Positions 37,695 through 49,682 of a DNA stretch of 50,917 bases are shown here, piece after piece. The notes beneath the pieces are model-generated. The model saw only the letters and a list, made by a program, of their open reading frames with translations. It did no database searches and was not told where the DNA came from. Both the position numbers and the translations under genes were made by a program. The stretch's first letter is position 1. Every line of letters begins with the position of its first letter. The DNA lies in assembly GCA_002224055.1 (NCBI GenBank), contig AZLU01000192.1:27313-78229 (forward strand). The letters are read 5' to 3'. The DNA is from Pezizomycotina sp. ARF18 (lineage: Eukaryota > Ascomycota).

Positions 37695-39251
37695 ATGTTT
37701 ACTTGCAGCTCGATATTTCGGAATTCGCCCCGGAGCTTCAACAAGCTTCTGAAACGTCGTCGATATTCGAGGTCGCCAGTTCAGCTTGCAATTCTCAACG
37801 TCAACAAGATGCCGTGAAATTCGGACAATATGGGACTTACCCGACAAGGACGAGGTCGATTATCGCGGTAGGTAGAAGCTACCTTTTCATTGCGTCATAT
37901 CCACGGGTTAAAATATAGACCATACGCTTTCCTTTCTCCAGAACAACTTCATTCTTCACAACCTCAATTCCTGAACTGGTCATTAAGAGGAGTCGGCTTT
38001 ACTATCGCTGGACAATAATGCGTCTAACTTGCACAAAATGATATCTCTTCTATTGCGAAATCAGATTGCCCGAACAGCAATCTAGAAATAGCGACGTACC
38101 GCTCGACTCCACGAACATCTGCTAGTGAAGAAAGAGGCAGCGAGCAGGTCACCAATGCGCTTGTGCAGCTGGCAAAGTATGGCACCCTCCATCTTCGGAA
38201 GCCTCATTCTTTTAAATCACTACTCGAACTAATATAGAAAACAAAGCAATGCTTACAAAAGCTGTCTTTTTTCGTATTCTTAGTATCGTGACGTCACGTC
38301 CTCGACGAAATAATAACGGAACCGCGGACCGCCAGCGAGATACACTCCCCGTCACGTTCCCATATACACCCTGCAGCACTCGCAACCTGCTCCCGTCCAG
38401 CGGAAGAACCCTTACCACCACAAGACATCCCTGATGGTAACCTCGGCGGCGACGGCACAATACTGCACGCATCCTCCATCTTCTCCTCCGCCCGCGTCGT
38501 GCACCGGTGCTCTCGTTCTCCATGGGCACGCTGGGCTTCCTGAACCCCTGGCCGTGGTGGGAACACAGGTCCGCTATTAAGCAGGTGCTGGACGGAGAAG
38601 CACGGGTGCTCCGCAGGAAGAGATTGGCGGATGGGCGTGTGGATAGTGAAGGGAATCCGGTCGCGGGGGAATTGTCGGGCTATGTATCTGAGGGGAGCGG
38701 GGAGCCGCAGGAGAGACGGGAATGTGGGCTATGAACGAGGTGGATATACATAGGGCCGGACCCACATTTGGGATCGTGGACGTTATGTTGAGGGAAGCTG
38801 CTTAAGGAGGCTGTGGTAAGTATCCATTCTCGGATAGTTTTGTGTTCGTCATTTTAGCTTTTTTCATGAATCAGCGTGCTGATTGATGATGATTCCGTAG
38901 TCGGACGGCATAATATTATCGACGCCGACGGGGTCGACGGCATACTCGCTATCTTCTTTCGGTCGATAGTGCATCCCCGAGTATCGCGATTCTACTGACG
39001 CAGTGTGCCCGCGTTCGTTGTCGTTCCGGCCGCTCATATTGCCTGCGGAGTCGAACATCACGCTTCGACTCTCGAAAGAGTCGTGGTCATGAGGTAGAAG
39101 TCTCCGTCGACGGTCAGCGATGGGGCGGCGTAGGAAAGGGCTGGAGGTTCGGATATCGGGCGAGATCATGGATCCGGAGTATGGAGCAGGTGGTGTGCCG
39201 TGTATATGGGAGGAACGGGAAACGTCGAAGAAGGATGGGTCAGCGGTTTGA
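37695..39251 (+). CDS. NAD(H) kinase, mitochondrial Pos5-like
   Basis: Phosphorylates NADH/NAD+ to make NADP(H); Pos5-type enzymes supply matrix NADPH. ATG 37695 starts MFTCSSIFRNSPRSFNKLLK, an Arg/Ser-rich presequence-like N-terminus without acidic residues. The GGDGT motif is in GGDGTILHASSIFSSARV (about 38440) and the next block is LSFSMGTLGFLNPW (38510). Then come RVLRRKRLADGRVDSEGN and AMNEVDIHRAGPTFGIVDVM. Intron 38816-38900 (GTAAGT, GCTGAT, TAG) joins to SDGIILSTPTGSTAYSLSS, the invariant NAD-kinase TPTGSTAY block. This continues to IVHP, an SVDGQRWGGV block and a stop at 39249-39251. A further intron is likely at 37868-37941; the region 37942-38430 is poorly resolved. Frame breaks near 38500, 38730, 38790 and 38960. 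A 101-codon antisense frame over the 3' end is a shadow. Confidence 0.85.
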
Positions 39252-39762
39252 ACGGTTTGCTCAAGTTTAATTACCCCTTCGGTGAAGAGGTTCGTAGAAT
39301 CCTAAAAAATGTGCGAACTATATATAAAACGTACACTTCTTCTTTCCAAATTACCTTCTTCGTCTTCAGGTAGCCACGTTAGATTCTAATATGGGCACAG
39401 CTCGGCGCATCGCATATTAAAATCGATAAATAGAATATCTTCGTGGTTAAAATTTCTATTATTGATAAACTTAATTTCCTACTGATTTTTAATTCTATAT
39501 CCTTTGGGCACGTGCGAGGAAGGATATCCGGGTGCTCTACAAAATACAAAATATATAGGTCAAAACGTCACTGGGGAAAAAAAAACCTCTCATAACGCCA
39601 TCAAACAACGACCCCAGGCCCTCCTCTTCCCCTCCGGCGCCTCCCCCCTAGAAAGGCCCTCTTCATGCTCCCCAACCGACTAACGCTCCGACTCCTCCTG
39701 CTATTACCACCATCAACCCCCAACCCTCGGAGTATATAATGCGTGTACTTCCTCCCTTTTTC
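39252..39762. other. Intergenic, 3' flanks of two convergent genes
   Basis: AT-rich up to 39580, then a C-rich stretch (39600-39740). No coding frame recognised. Confidence 0.4.
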
Positions 39763-40052
39763 CTATTCCTGATCGGGTAGTAAGCACACGCGTCGGACGT
39801 GCTGCGGTTCCATGCGCGGGGAGACCAGGCCAGCGATGTGCGGGTGGCTGGTTGTCGTCATGGGTTTGTGCTTTTTGGTCGAAGAAGTAGTCATTCGAAG
39901 CTCAGGGGGCGTATATTGGGAGCAGGTGCGGCAGGTACCGTTAGTGGTAGTAGTAATGAGCTCGTGGAGGCCGGTGCAGTTTGATGACTGGCAGGGGTGG
40001 AGCGAGGAGGAGGGGTGGCCGCAGGGGTAGGTGGTTTTTCTACGCAGCACAT
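39763..40052 (-). CDS. Small cysteine-rich protein, possible zinc-binding, unknown function
   Basis: The ATG at 40050-40052 reads MCCVEK. One A short in the following A-run shifts to a frame with TTYPCGHPSSSLHPCQSSNC, TGLHELITTTTNGTCRTCSQ and then a Thr/Ser/Lys/His-rich tail (TTSSTKKHKPMTTTSHPHIA) to a stop near 39763, about 96 residues. The spacing C-x-H, C-x4-C and C-x2-C suggests a metal-binding knot like those of many small fungal hypothetical proteins. No signal peptide is seen, so it is not an obvious secreted effector. Family unknown; the whole frame may instead be chance. Confidence 0.45.
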
Positions 40053-41375
40053 TGTTCCTTTTTGATATAGTTTTACTTGGTCGTTGGGGTATTTGGTTTG
40101 GAATAGATGATAATTGAAGGTATATAAGCTTATTACTGGATGCTAGCTCGAGTATACAAGCAAGTTTCGAAGCGAATGTGTAGAATTGAAGATATAGAAG
40201 CAAGTCAAGCTCTCCAGAAGGGTTCTTGAACGAAAGGCTGCCTCTCCTTTTCACGGAACAGTTGAACTGTTCAATAAACGACGAGGAGGGAGAATTGAAG
40301 AAGAAAGATGCAAAGAAGCGAAGGAGAGGATAATAGAAAACGAGCTTGATATGTTTCCTATCAATGCCTACATAAAAAAAACAAACAATATATTAGCATA
40401 TGTAAACTAAAATGATGCTAGATATATATCTTGAGATATTTATTACGCATTTGCAATTGATGAATTGCTCGCGTGAGATAAGTCACTTACATCTTGTTGT
40501 CTGCTATGCACTCGACAGAAGCTACAAATTAAAAGCTAACAACTTAAGAAAATCCGGACTATTCGACAACAACGTGCGAAACGTGTAGAGAAGAGAGCCT
40601 GGAAGGTGGAGCGACTCCTCGCATCTTCGGGTTTTATATACTTGTAGCATTTAACGTTAGACTTTTCCAGTTTAAGCTTCTACATATTTCGATAAACGTA
40701 TAGTTGTCATATACTCTACGGCTAGCTCACCAAGTCCTTTTGTTATAGTCGCATTTTCATTGAAAACCGTATAATATATTCTAGTAATCTTACATGTTGT
40801 TTAGCGAATCCGTCTGGTCTCGTTTAGACGCCGCCGCTTACCGCCACCCACCACAATTCCCCACGCGATAATGCGATTTTCAGGAACTATGGTCCAATTG
40901 CTGGATGCTACTAATAACTGGCTCATATTATAGATAAATTGTGTCGTATGAGTATAAATACGTATGATATCCTTGGAACTATTCAAAATATATTTATTAA
41001 TTATCTGTTTCTTCGTATTCTCTTTCTAATAGTATCAACATGTCTGTGCGTGCAACTATTACTTGCGTATTGGAAAAAAAGACGAATGAAAAGCCAAAAT
41101 GAGCAAACGAAAAATAACACACTGCTAAAGAGAAAATCCAAGGAACCGGTAAATGAACAGACACAATAAAACTCATTAAAGAAGCTGCTGAAGTTCCTAC
41201 CCGCTTGAAATGCATGCAAAATTAAAAAAAAAAAAAAAAAAAAAAGGGCAACAGAGAGCAATATCTAGAAACGCAAAAAGAAATCATCGTAAAATAGTCG
41301 TTCTATAGAATTAAAAGAGGCAAAATTGTGCTTAGGCTCAAAGTTAAGCTTAAGCTTAAAATATTCTTCAATAAT
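40053..41375. other. Intergenic, AT-rich
   Basis: No recognisable gene. Contains an A-run at about 41224-41245. Short minus-strand frames at 40997-41261 are hydrophobic translations of AT-rich DNA. The last bases hold the 3' flank of the ABC transporter gene. Confidence 0.4.
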
Positions 41376-43411
41376 TTAGGCTTTGCGAAACTTCAGAATG
41401 ATCCACGTGCCAAACCTCATGGCGAAGTAACGGCGAGCAGGACACCGATCCACAGGCCGTACTGCCTCCTGTCGTATCCGACGGCCTTGAGTACACCGAC
41501 GCCGTCAATCTGGCATTATCCTGCAGGTCGCTGGCGTACATGCATTGACACCCGCCGTTGGGAGTCTTGTCACACTCGAAGACTTTCCCTTCGAATTCGG
41601 ACCACATCATGCTTTGAAAGACGTAACGCTGATAGTCGATCCAGTAGAAGGTGTAGTACCAAAAGACGTTGAGAACTTTCTGAGAGACGAGGAAGCCGTT
41701 GACGCACATCCACAACCCATTTGCGAAGGCAGTAATAGCAAGCGCGGCGACGAAATGGGCAAGATTGTCGAGATGAGGATCACGAGGGACTCTGCGGCCA
41801 CGAGGTCGAGGAAGAGGAAGCATAGGTATCGGAAGAACGGGATTGCGCCGTGGTGGAAGTTTACCAGCCAGTAGGTTATGACCGAGAAGATCACGGCAAT
41901 AAGGACTTTTTTTTCGAAAAGAAAAGTTAGTTGCAGAACTTAAAAGATCCTTCGAAGCTTGGTGTTTACTTACAGATGAAGGTATGCCGATCAAGAAGTT
42001 TTGCTATGAGGAAGACACCAGGACCGTACAGACGGTTACCTCGCTCTTTAGTGTACATGAAGAGATCTTCGAGGTACGACGGGATGTAAGCAACGGCCAT
42101 GAAGGACATGAAGGCTCCAGAGCTGCGAAATTTCCATGTTAGCGGAAGTCGTAAAAAATTCCCCAAGAGACGTAATAAACTTACAAGAAGATTGCGTTCA
42201 TGATAGGCTGGATCTTGTCCTGATGGTTATCGAACCTCAACCAAACAGTCCCCATCATAATAGCAAGACCAATGTACATGGCAAACGGATTTGGTACGCC
42301 AGAATGTCCCTGTAACTCTTGAGGATATTGCGGTGCAAAAGGATAAATGTTTGTGCTAATGGCCCCACCCCTTGGCTTTGAGGTGCCGCCCTTCAAACTT
42401 CCCGCTGGACTCGATTTGGTGCCAGCGTACTGTTCGATATCCCTCCTGAGCTCGTAAGAGGCGTCGGCATCCTTCCATTTCGAGTGGAGTTCTGCAAGTA
42501 AGGCTTCGGGGTCCTCGTTTTTCCTGGAGCCTTCAAAGTCGGTGTTGGTAAGCTCGAGGAGATACTCGCAGGATTCTCCTGCATTGGAATGGTCGGTTGA
42601 TAGACGCGAAGTACGAGGTAAGGCTGTGATTAGTTGGTCCGGAGTAGACGACCTGGCCACGGGAGAGCAGGACCAAGCGTCGAAGAGGTGAAGGTAATGG
42701 TCGAAGGCTGGTGGATGGAGCTAATAATGATCATCTATATCGGAAAGGAGGTTTTATATTTAGCAATTTGCACCTATGAAGTATGGAAATCACAGATCAT
42801 GTTCCTTACCCTCTCGCTCTCAGCAATGCGTTTTAGCAAAGACATGACTTCGTAGGCAGCGAAAGAATCGAGGCCGCTGGTCTGTTTTTACAGAATGCTG
42901 TCAGTATGTCTGTAGAAAGCTTTCACAGAATAGTTGATCGTTCTTACAGGTTCATCCAAAAACAAGATCCTGGGGCTCGTAACAAGCTGGCTCGCAACAC
43001 CAACCCTCTCTTCTGACCGCCAGATATACCCTTCTGGATCGGGGTGCCAATGGTTTGGTCGCGCTGTCCGTCGAGACGAATGCTTTGATCAGATGGTTGA
43101 CTCGATCACCGCGCTGTTTCGAGTGATGCGGGAACGGACAACCTGGCGGCGAAATCGATAGTCTCCCTCACAGTCAAAGAGCCGATGAGGCATCTTCCTG
43201 TTCAACGTAGGAGGAAAGGCTCCGAGCTGTTTAGGCGAGATTGGAAGCGAATTCACCTTGGTGGTACCGGTAACGGTCGCATTGCTGGTAGCCGTACGGT
43301 TCGCAAGGACGTTGAGGAGGGTCGTCTTGCCGGACCTTTGAAAAGGCAATGAAGGGCTCAAATCAGCATATGTTACACAACCTGCGAACTACTTTCTCTC
43401 TCTTCCTGTTA

Positions 43412-43444
<33 letters not shown>

Positions 43445-43675
43445 ATTTTGTTTTCTTTCTTCTTCATACTCCCCGACGGTCCCATGAGAGCTATCATTTC
43501 CCCTGCTTTTGCATAACCGCTCGCGTTTTGCAGGATCTTGAGGTCGCCATCTTTGACGGGCAACACCAACATCATGCCACGAGAAGACCTCGAGATTATC
43601 CTTCACGCTCGAAGCCTCAATTGCATGTTCCTTGTTATTCTGCGCGACAGAACCGGCGTCCGTCTCGGTCGACAT
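41376..43675 (-). CDS. ABCG-family half-size ABC transporter (White/PDR-like, NBD-TMD)
   Basis: A membrane ATPase predicted to export lipids or hydrophobic compounds. ATG at 43673-43675 (MSTETDAGSVAQNNKEHAIE). The nucleotide-binding domain has Walker A GPSGS/GKTTLLNVLANRTA split by intron 43336-43469, signature GISGGQKRR (about 43015), Walker B RILFLDEPTSGLDS split by another intron (about 42890-42950) and H-loop SIHQPSTITFTS (about 42710). The membrane half follows: AMYIGLAIMMGTVWLRF, SSGAFMSFMAVAYIPSYLED, YWLVNFHHGAIPFFRYLCFL, LWMCVNGFLVSQKVLNVFWY, and a Cys-containing outer loop (KVFECDKTPNGGCQCMYASD). It ends YGLWIGVLLAVTLAMRFG…ILKFRKA with stop 41376-41378. One NBD and one TMD in that order, about 620 residues, fit a half-transporter. 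At least five introns and several frame breaks. Confidence 0.9.
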
Positions 43676-44094
43676 TATTGCTCAAATCTTCAAGAGAAGA
43701 AACCAAAAAGAAAAGAAAGAAACGCGAAATGTATAGCGCTTTAGGCTAGTGACAGGAAGCGATCTCGTCGTAAACGGCTGTTTTCCTTCGATGACTGGAA
43801 TGAAAAAAAGAGAAGAAATGAGGCTCTGGTAGTGAAGACGATTGAATATTTTTTTATCCCTGGATATCTTTAATAGATGACTGGAATCTGAGTAGGACAA
43901 GGTTGAAGGATGAGGAAACAACCCAGAACTATATACTACTACTTCTACTGCCACTTCTCTTTATTTGTCGAGCTCATGATGACAATGCGTGCTGGCCGGA
44001 CAGGGGACAGACCCTGCCTATCGTTATGTTATCATCATTATATATATATATATATCCGCTAAAAGAAAGTGCCACTAAAAAAATTTTTTTTTTT

Positions 44095-44200
44095 TAATTT
44101 TTAATTTTATTACTTTATTTATTTGTTTATATGTTTATTTATTATTTATTTATCTATTTATTATTATTTATTTATTTTATTTATTTATTTTTATTTAAAA
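44095..44200. repeat. ATTT-type microsatellite
   Basis: About 100 nt of TTTA/ATTTATT units with interruptions, next to a (TA)n run at 44038-44054. Confidence 0.8.
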
Positions 44201-45577
44201 AAAATCAATACGATATAACTTATGATATTTTTTTTTGCCGGTTCCGATCGAATGGTTGCCAATTTGCTTCTTCCGTATCAATTTCTTTTTCTTTCTTTCT
44301 AGGTATTTTCCTACAATCGTCTGCATGCATGAGCAGGCGAGATTGTAATTGCGGGTCCATCGTTTGTTGTATCTTATATATTTCTAGGATTGTTCAAGCG
44401 GCCAGTCCGAAAGGCTGCGATAGATAGATGCTTGAAGTAAGTAGGAAGTTGGAACCACGCTTACAACTAAGTATAGGTATAGATAGGTAAACGGGGGCTG
44501 ATTACTTGCCAAGGTCAGTCAGTGTAGTTAGTTAGTATACGGCAGACGCTAGTATCATTGGGTGGTCCGTCAAAATTTGCATAGATGTTTTTTTTTTTTT
44601 TTTTTTTTTTGGCTTGAATAGTAATCAGTAATCATTTATTACTTTTCGCGCAACTCGTACGAGTAATCTCTTTTCATCTTCCAGACTTCCACCACAGAAA
44701 ATCCCCTACCACTCCAAATTTCCACACCAAAAAAAGGATGGATAGTAATCAAATAAATCGATACGCTTCTTTCTTCCTTCTTTATTGGAAACAATGGAAG
44801 ATTCTCTTTGATCAGTAATAGCAATAAAATCCTATACTGGCAGTGCTAATTTGAGACCGTCATATTGATTAGATTAGCGCTTCCCCGTAAGGATACGGAG
44901 CAGAGACTAGCGCTTTATATAGTAATCGTCCTTAACTGTTGCTTATTTTTCGTGTATTTGATCTGTAATGTGCCTGAATAAATAGTGGAGCCCGTTTTAT
45001 ACGGTGATCTATACTTATTTCTCTATTATAATCATATCTTCTTCTTCGACCGGTCCAGAATTATAACCTTACTATAGGGCTTAATATAATAATAAATACA
45101 GAAGCGACCTGTTAAGCGGAGGTTTCAATCTGCCGACGATACTTCTGTTAGACCGCAAGGTCACGACTCACCAGGCAAAAAAGATAACTTTGTTCTCTGC
45201 TTGTTTTGGGACGCCGTGGGAAGTTCCCGAAATTAATCAAAATATGCAATAAATATGGCTAAGAGCACCGCAGCGACTGCCACGTTAAGGCGCTGAAGTG
45301 AACAAAGGGTTTTTTTTTTTTTTTTTTTAATCTGTTGTAAGTCACAAGCCAATACTTGAGCTCAGAAGCTGCGAGAGGCCTTTTCCAAAGCGTCAGCGAT
45401 GTTACACCGAGCGCGGGCTCGCTGAATTAGCCTGTATTGCTCATTTTGGATATCCGAATTGAATAAGCTTTTTTTAGTCTATAGCCAGCGCGATCCAGTA
45501 GTATCGTTTATACACGACATCGTATATTACAGCAGCTCGTTCGTTGCCTTGAAGCGAAGCTCACGACCTGAATGATG

Positions 45578-45582
<5 letters not shown>

Positions 45583-45618
<36 letters not shown>
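45583..45618. repeat. Longest homopolymer: 36 T
   Basis: An uninterrupted run of 36 T in non-coding DNA, the longest of about a dozen runs over 20 nt in the window. Confidence 0.85.
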
Positions 45619-48600
45619 CCCTCAATCTCTCCAGCTAAAACGGCCCGAATATTATAATCATTTCTTCATAAGTATTCAATTTTAGGAAACGCCGAAAACA
45701 ATCGATTTCCAGCAGGATCCTTCTTCGGTCTCGGTCGTATCTCGCTACCAAGCTGACGGGAACCACTTTTTCTTCTCTTAGTCTCTTATTTTTTTTTTTT
45801 TTTTTTTTTTTTATCGAATAGATAACTTATTGACTTTGCTGGATTTGGACGTTTGGGTAAGATCGCTTTTTTTCATGCTCAAGCAGTCCAAATTGTAATA
45901 TTTTAGCGCAATAGCTTTGTGCGACAACCAACACAAAAAAAATAAGTATAATTACTAAGTATATATAAGTATCGAATTAGTGGATATTATTATAACTATC
46001 ACACCTTTTTTTCCTCTCATAGCTTGGTCTATTCGTATCTATTTAGGTGTTCTCCGGGCCTCTGTTTGGGAGTTCTCGCTACAATAAAGGTACAGTTTAA
46101 CCGAGTAGGCCAGGTTTGACGATATTCCCCGTTTTATTTTACAGTTCGTTCGATTCCATGCGCGAGCGTCCGGATATTAATTCTTCGGCTGGGCTCGGAG
46201 TCTTAAGGAAGGTATTGGCCAGGCAGACGCCCTGTCATGAATTTCGCGTTCGTGTGTGTGTGTATAATCAACATGCAGATTCGCCAAACTTTTCGAAGAA
46301 ATGCCAATGTAACCTTTGAAACAAGTCTTCTGAGCTGTTTTTGCTCCGATCTTCAGGTAGCGTTTCCACCGTTAACCTCTACTATTACCTTTCTTTTCTC
46401 GAGTATGAAGAAAACATCTTTGGCTGCTTTAGAATCGGCCAGACAATTCGTTCGAACGAACAGGCTTTGAAATTGTTGTTTATTTGATTTTAGTTTTTTC
46501 CCTAGTAGCTCGCGGCTTGTTATATCAGATAGATAAAAGGTGCGCCAGTGGCATGATTACCACTAGTCGTATTATTATTATTATGCCTCTTCTGGATTAC
46601 TATTCGTAAAAACTGATATTGACGATTACTGAAATACCACTTTAAGAGACTTATTCGACGATCTCATTCTAGGAGAACAGGAATTTGCCTTTTCAGCTCT
46701 CTAATTACAAAAAAAGTAGAATTCGTGTATTTTGCCTTTTAGCTGTAGTCAATCGCTACACTGATATTGGACGTTTGCTTTGATGCACAAGGCAATTGCA
46801 ATCAACAATGATTTCATTCAAACAAATTTGCATATCTGTGTATACATGATGGCGCCTTTCACCCGTCTTATCAGCTCGTAGAATATATAGATAGCACTTT
46901 CCCAAACTATTAGGGCATTGATATTCCCGATGGTATACGTATATGCCCTTCAATAGTATCTCAGGTTTTCTATACGCATTTGTATATGAAATAAATATAT
47001 ATATATACCTCCGATCCTGAGTATCAGATAGTCGTTTAGATCAAGAAGAAAGAAAGAAAGAAGAAAGAAGAAAATAAAAAAAAACTACCCATTATGTCGA
47101 CAGTTGATCAGGCATAAACACATCACGATAAACTCTGCTTCTTAATGCAACACTTGTCGTTACCAGAACGCACCACGACTCAATATCGAAGAAAACGATC
47201 TTTTAATTCCAAGACTGTACTCGTGGAAACCTTAATATGTGGAGATAAACCGCGAGCAATAAATTTCCTGTAATATGTGTCATGTAGAGACCACATAATT
47301 TCCTCTTCACTAGCACACGCGTCTTCCCGCTTTCGTGTCAACCTAAGAACCTACTATTCGTGAATCGCACGATATGGAGCGATTGATTTGCCACCAGTCC
47401 ATGAACTAGATTTAATTGTGAGGAGTTCTGTATCTTGAAACTTTTCTTCTCTTCTCCAGACGGAAGCGACGTGGTCCATAAGCGTATTCAAAACCCTTTG
47501 GAAGATCTAATCCACCCCGTTTTCCTCTCGTTGAGCTCGTACATGCGTTTAGTTAACCCTACAATGTACTTTAATACGATATATTAATATACTATAAATG
47601 TATAAGAGTTGTGGATAACCTTTGGTGGCAGGATATACCCTGCTTCTTTTTTCTAAGATTACTGTTTCGTTTTTGAAAAGCGGCGCGCTCGGATGCTTGA
47701 AACGGAGAACGTAACTAGAGCGTTGATCCAAAGGAGCCATCCTATTCACCAGTGGCCGGGCTCCTTTGGACCTCTCTTAGGTATATTTGGACTATTTCAA
47801 CTCTGTTTTATTCCTTGATAAGCTAGTATAAATCCGCCTACACATGCCGGCAAAAAAAAAAAAAAAAAAAGAGGGAGCTAAGCAGCTAGATCTCCTGCAG
47901 GTAAATTGAAGACCCACCAAAAGATGTAACCCCCTCGCAGAGAACTTTGTACGATATAGGCCATCCGAGGGCTGTCCTTAATATCATGGCGTTTTATAAA
48001 TGAGATTTGTGTTAACTGTACAGCGCTGTGAATGCCTAGACTCGCTGCAGAATGAAGACACGGGTTTTACACTCCGTCAACTCACTTGCTTTGTAGGCTA
48101 TTATACTTTGGATGATCTGTTATCTGTCATTGCTCCAATATATCGAGGAGTTATCAGTCAGATAATCCCCATAGATGCGTTTTTGATACCTACACCACCA
48201 TTGTGCAGGAAATAGCCATGGATTCTAATTCAAACTACGAGCTCGAGCTGAACATTCTGTTCTCACCGTACCGGCGTATATGAACTACCATTCGTGTCGA
48301 GTCACGAATGTGCAAAATTGCCCCTTGGTTTCCAGTTGTCCAGTGAAACCTTTGGAAAAATGATCATTTAGACGATCTCTTGAAGTTGTTGCGGTCAAGA
48401 AGATTCGATCCGGACTGGTATTCCAAGAAAAAAAAAAAAAAAAAAAAAGGGGAGGGAGGGGGGGGATACATCAAGAAGCAAGAACAGCTCTATCAACCAT
48501 AGTGAATACGTTAAAGACAAGAAACAAGCCATGAAGCCAGGGAGGCCCCGATTTATATGGTTTAATAATCACCTCCTCATTTGAATGACGGGACAAAAAG

Positions 48601-49396
48601 GGATGTATACCGTTTGAATGATAACTCTTTTAGTTATCTCACATTATTCTTGTTTTCTCTCTGGTGAATATTTAGTAGGATAGATAGGGATTTCGAGATT
48701 AATAATAGAAGTGACCAGTACACCGGAACTGAAGTGTAAACTACTTGATTATGTGAATTATATCGTAAATAGAAACCGTCATAATCATAGGCTGAGCTTA
48801 AGCTGGGATGGGAGTATTACTCTTATATTAGTATAAACAACCGCGACTCTGAGCTACTTTAAATCATATATTTAACGTAAACTCCTCAAGCGTCTCGAGG
48901 ACGATCGAAGGAACAAAATGGAAAACGTAGTGTTACAAAACGCCGTTAAAACACAGCATCCGAAGAAACAGAAGTATAGCGCCTCGGAAAGTAGGAATAA
49001 ATTGGGAGTTCAGAAAGCTACTGGAGTGTTCGCTGTTATGTTTCATTTATATAAGCGTTTATAGTAAAAGCCATGATTCGTCGAAGCTACACAGTAGATA
49101 AGATCCACGTCTTGAAATCTCTCCTTCGACTCTTTTCATCCATGGACATGCTTCACTTGCTCGAATTCAACATCATAAGCTGTCATCCCAATATGCGAAC
49201 ATATATTTAAAACCCGAAAGCAAAAATTTGCTGTACAGCAATTGAAAGGTATTGAAATCGCTCCCTCCCATCATGTTTTGATATATGCAATACTCCATGC
49301 GATACACATCCTTCATGTAACACAGACATCCCTGAAGCTCTCATGCGCACGAGACACTCTTTTGATAAACCGCCTAACCCTACAAACCGACATGGT

Positions 49397-49682
49397 TTAG
49401 TCTTCCCGAATAATCAATCCGGCCATGCCTTGACCCTGCAAGAAGCATTATTGTTAGTAAACTGAGCAGAACGGATGACAAACGATGAAGGCTTGTGAGA
49501 AGCACGCGTTTTCTTGCGGTCTTAGCTCCGACAGACCCGTTACAATCTGCCTAGCTCCCGTCGCACCGAGCGGGTGACCCAGCGCTATTGCACCACCGCG
49601 AGCGTTAATCTTAGCGTAATCTAACCCCAATTTACTAACATAATGTATAGCTATAGATATAAAAAACTTTATTAATCTCAAA
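49397..49682 (-). pseudogene. Truncated 3' end of a thiolase (3-ketoacyl-CoA / acetyl-CoA acyltransferase)
   Basis: Only the C-terminal part of a thiolase is present. On the minus strand: FEINKVF (one extra T in a T-run), then [40 protein letters not shown] and GLSELR. Intron 49436-49483 (48 nt, GTTTGT…TTGCAG) leads to QGQGMAGLIIRED, stop 49397-49399. GGAxALGHPxGxxGAR is the thiolase catalytic-His block. The expected NEAFA reads NKVFI, and every change can be written as G to A or C to T. Upstream of 49682 the sequence turns into a C/T run and AT-rich DNA, so about 300 residues including the first catalytic cysteine are missing. Most likely a decayed fragment. Confidence 0.75.

Larger units (their letters stand above)
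43676..49396. other. AT-rich gene-poor block
   Basis: 5.7 kb with no recognisable gene. Features seen: (TA)n at 44038-44054, a TTTA/ATTT microsatellite across about 44095-44200, T23 (44588-44610), T36 (45583-45618), a further T-run (45789-45812), AAAG-type repeats (47046-47076) and an A21-G-rich purine tract (48428-48465). Less AT-rich patches near 46130-46260, 47660-47770 and 48000-48215 carry short open frames, but I recognise nothing in them. The abundance of TA steps is compatible with old RIP-mutated repeats. Confidence 0.5.

Noticed and set aside
38864-39169. 101-codon minus-strand open frame
   Set aside because: The plus strand carries the conserved NAD-kinase TPTGSTAY exon here; the antisense frame is a shadow.
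46116-46470. Two overlapping plus-strand open frames
   Set aside because: No recognisable domain; at most a decayed patch in the AT-rich block, so not called as genes.
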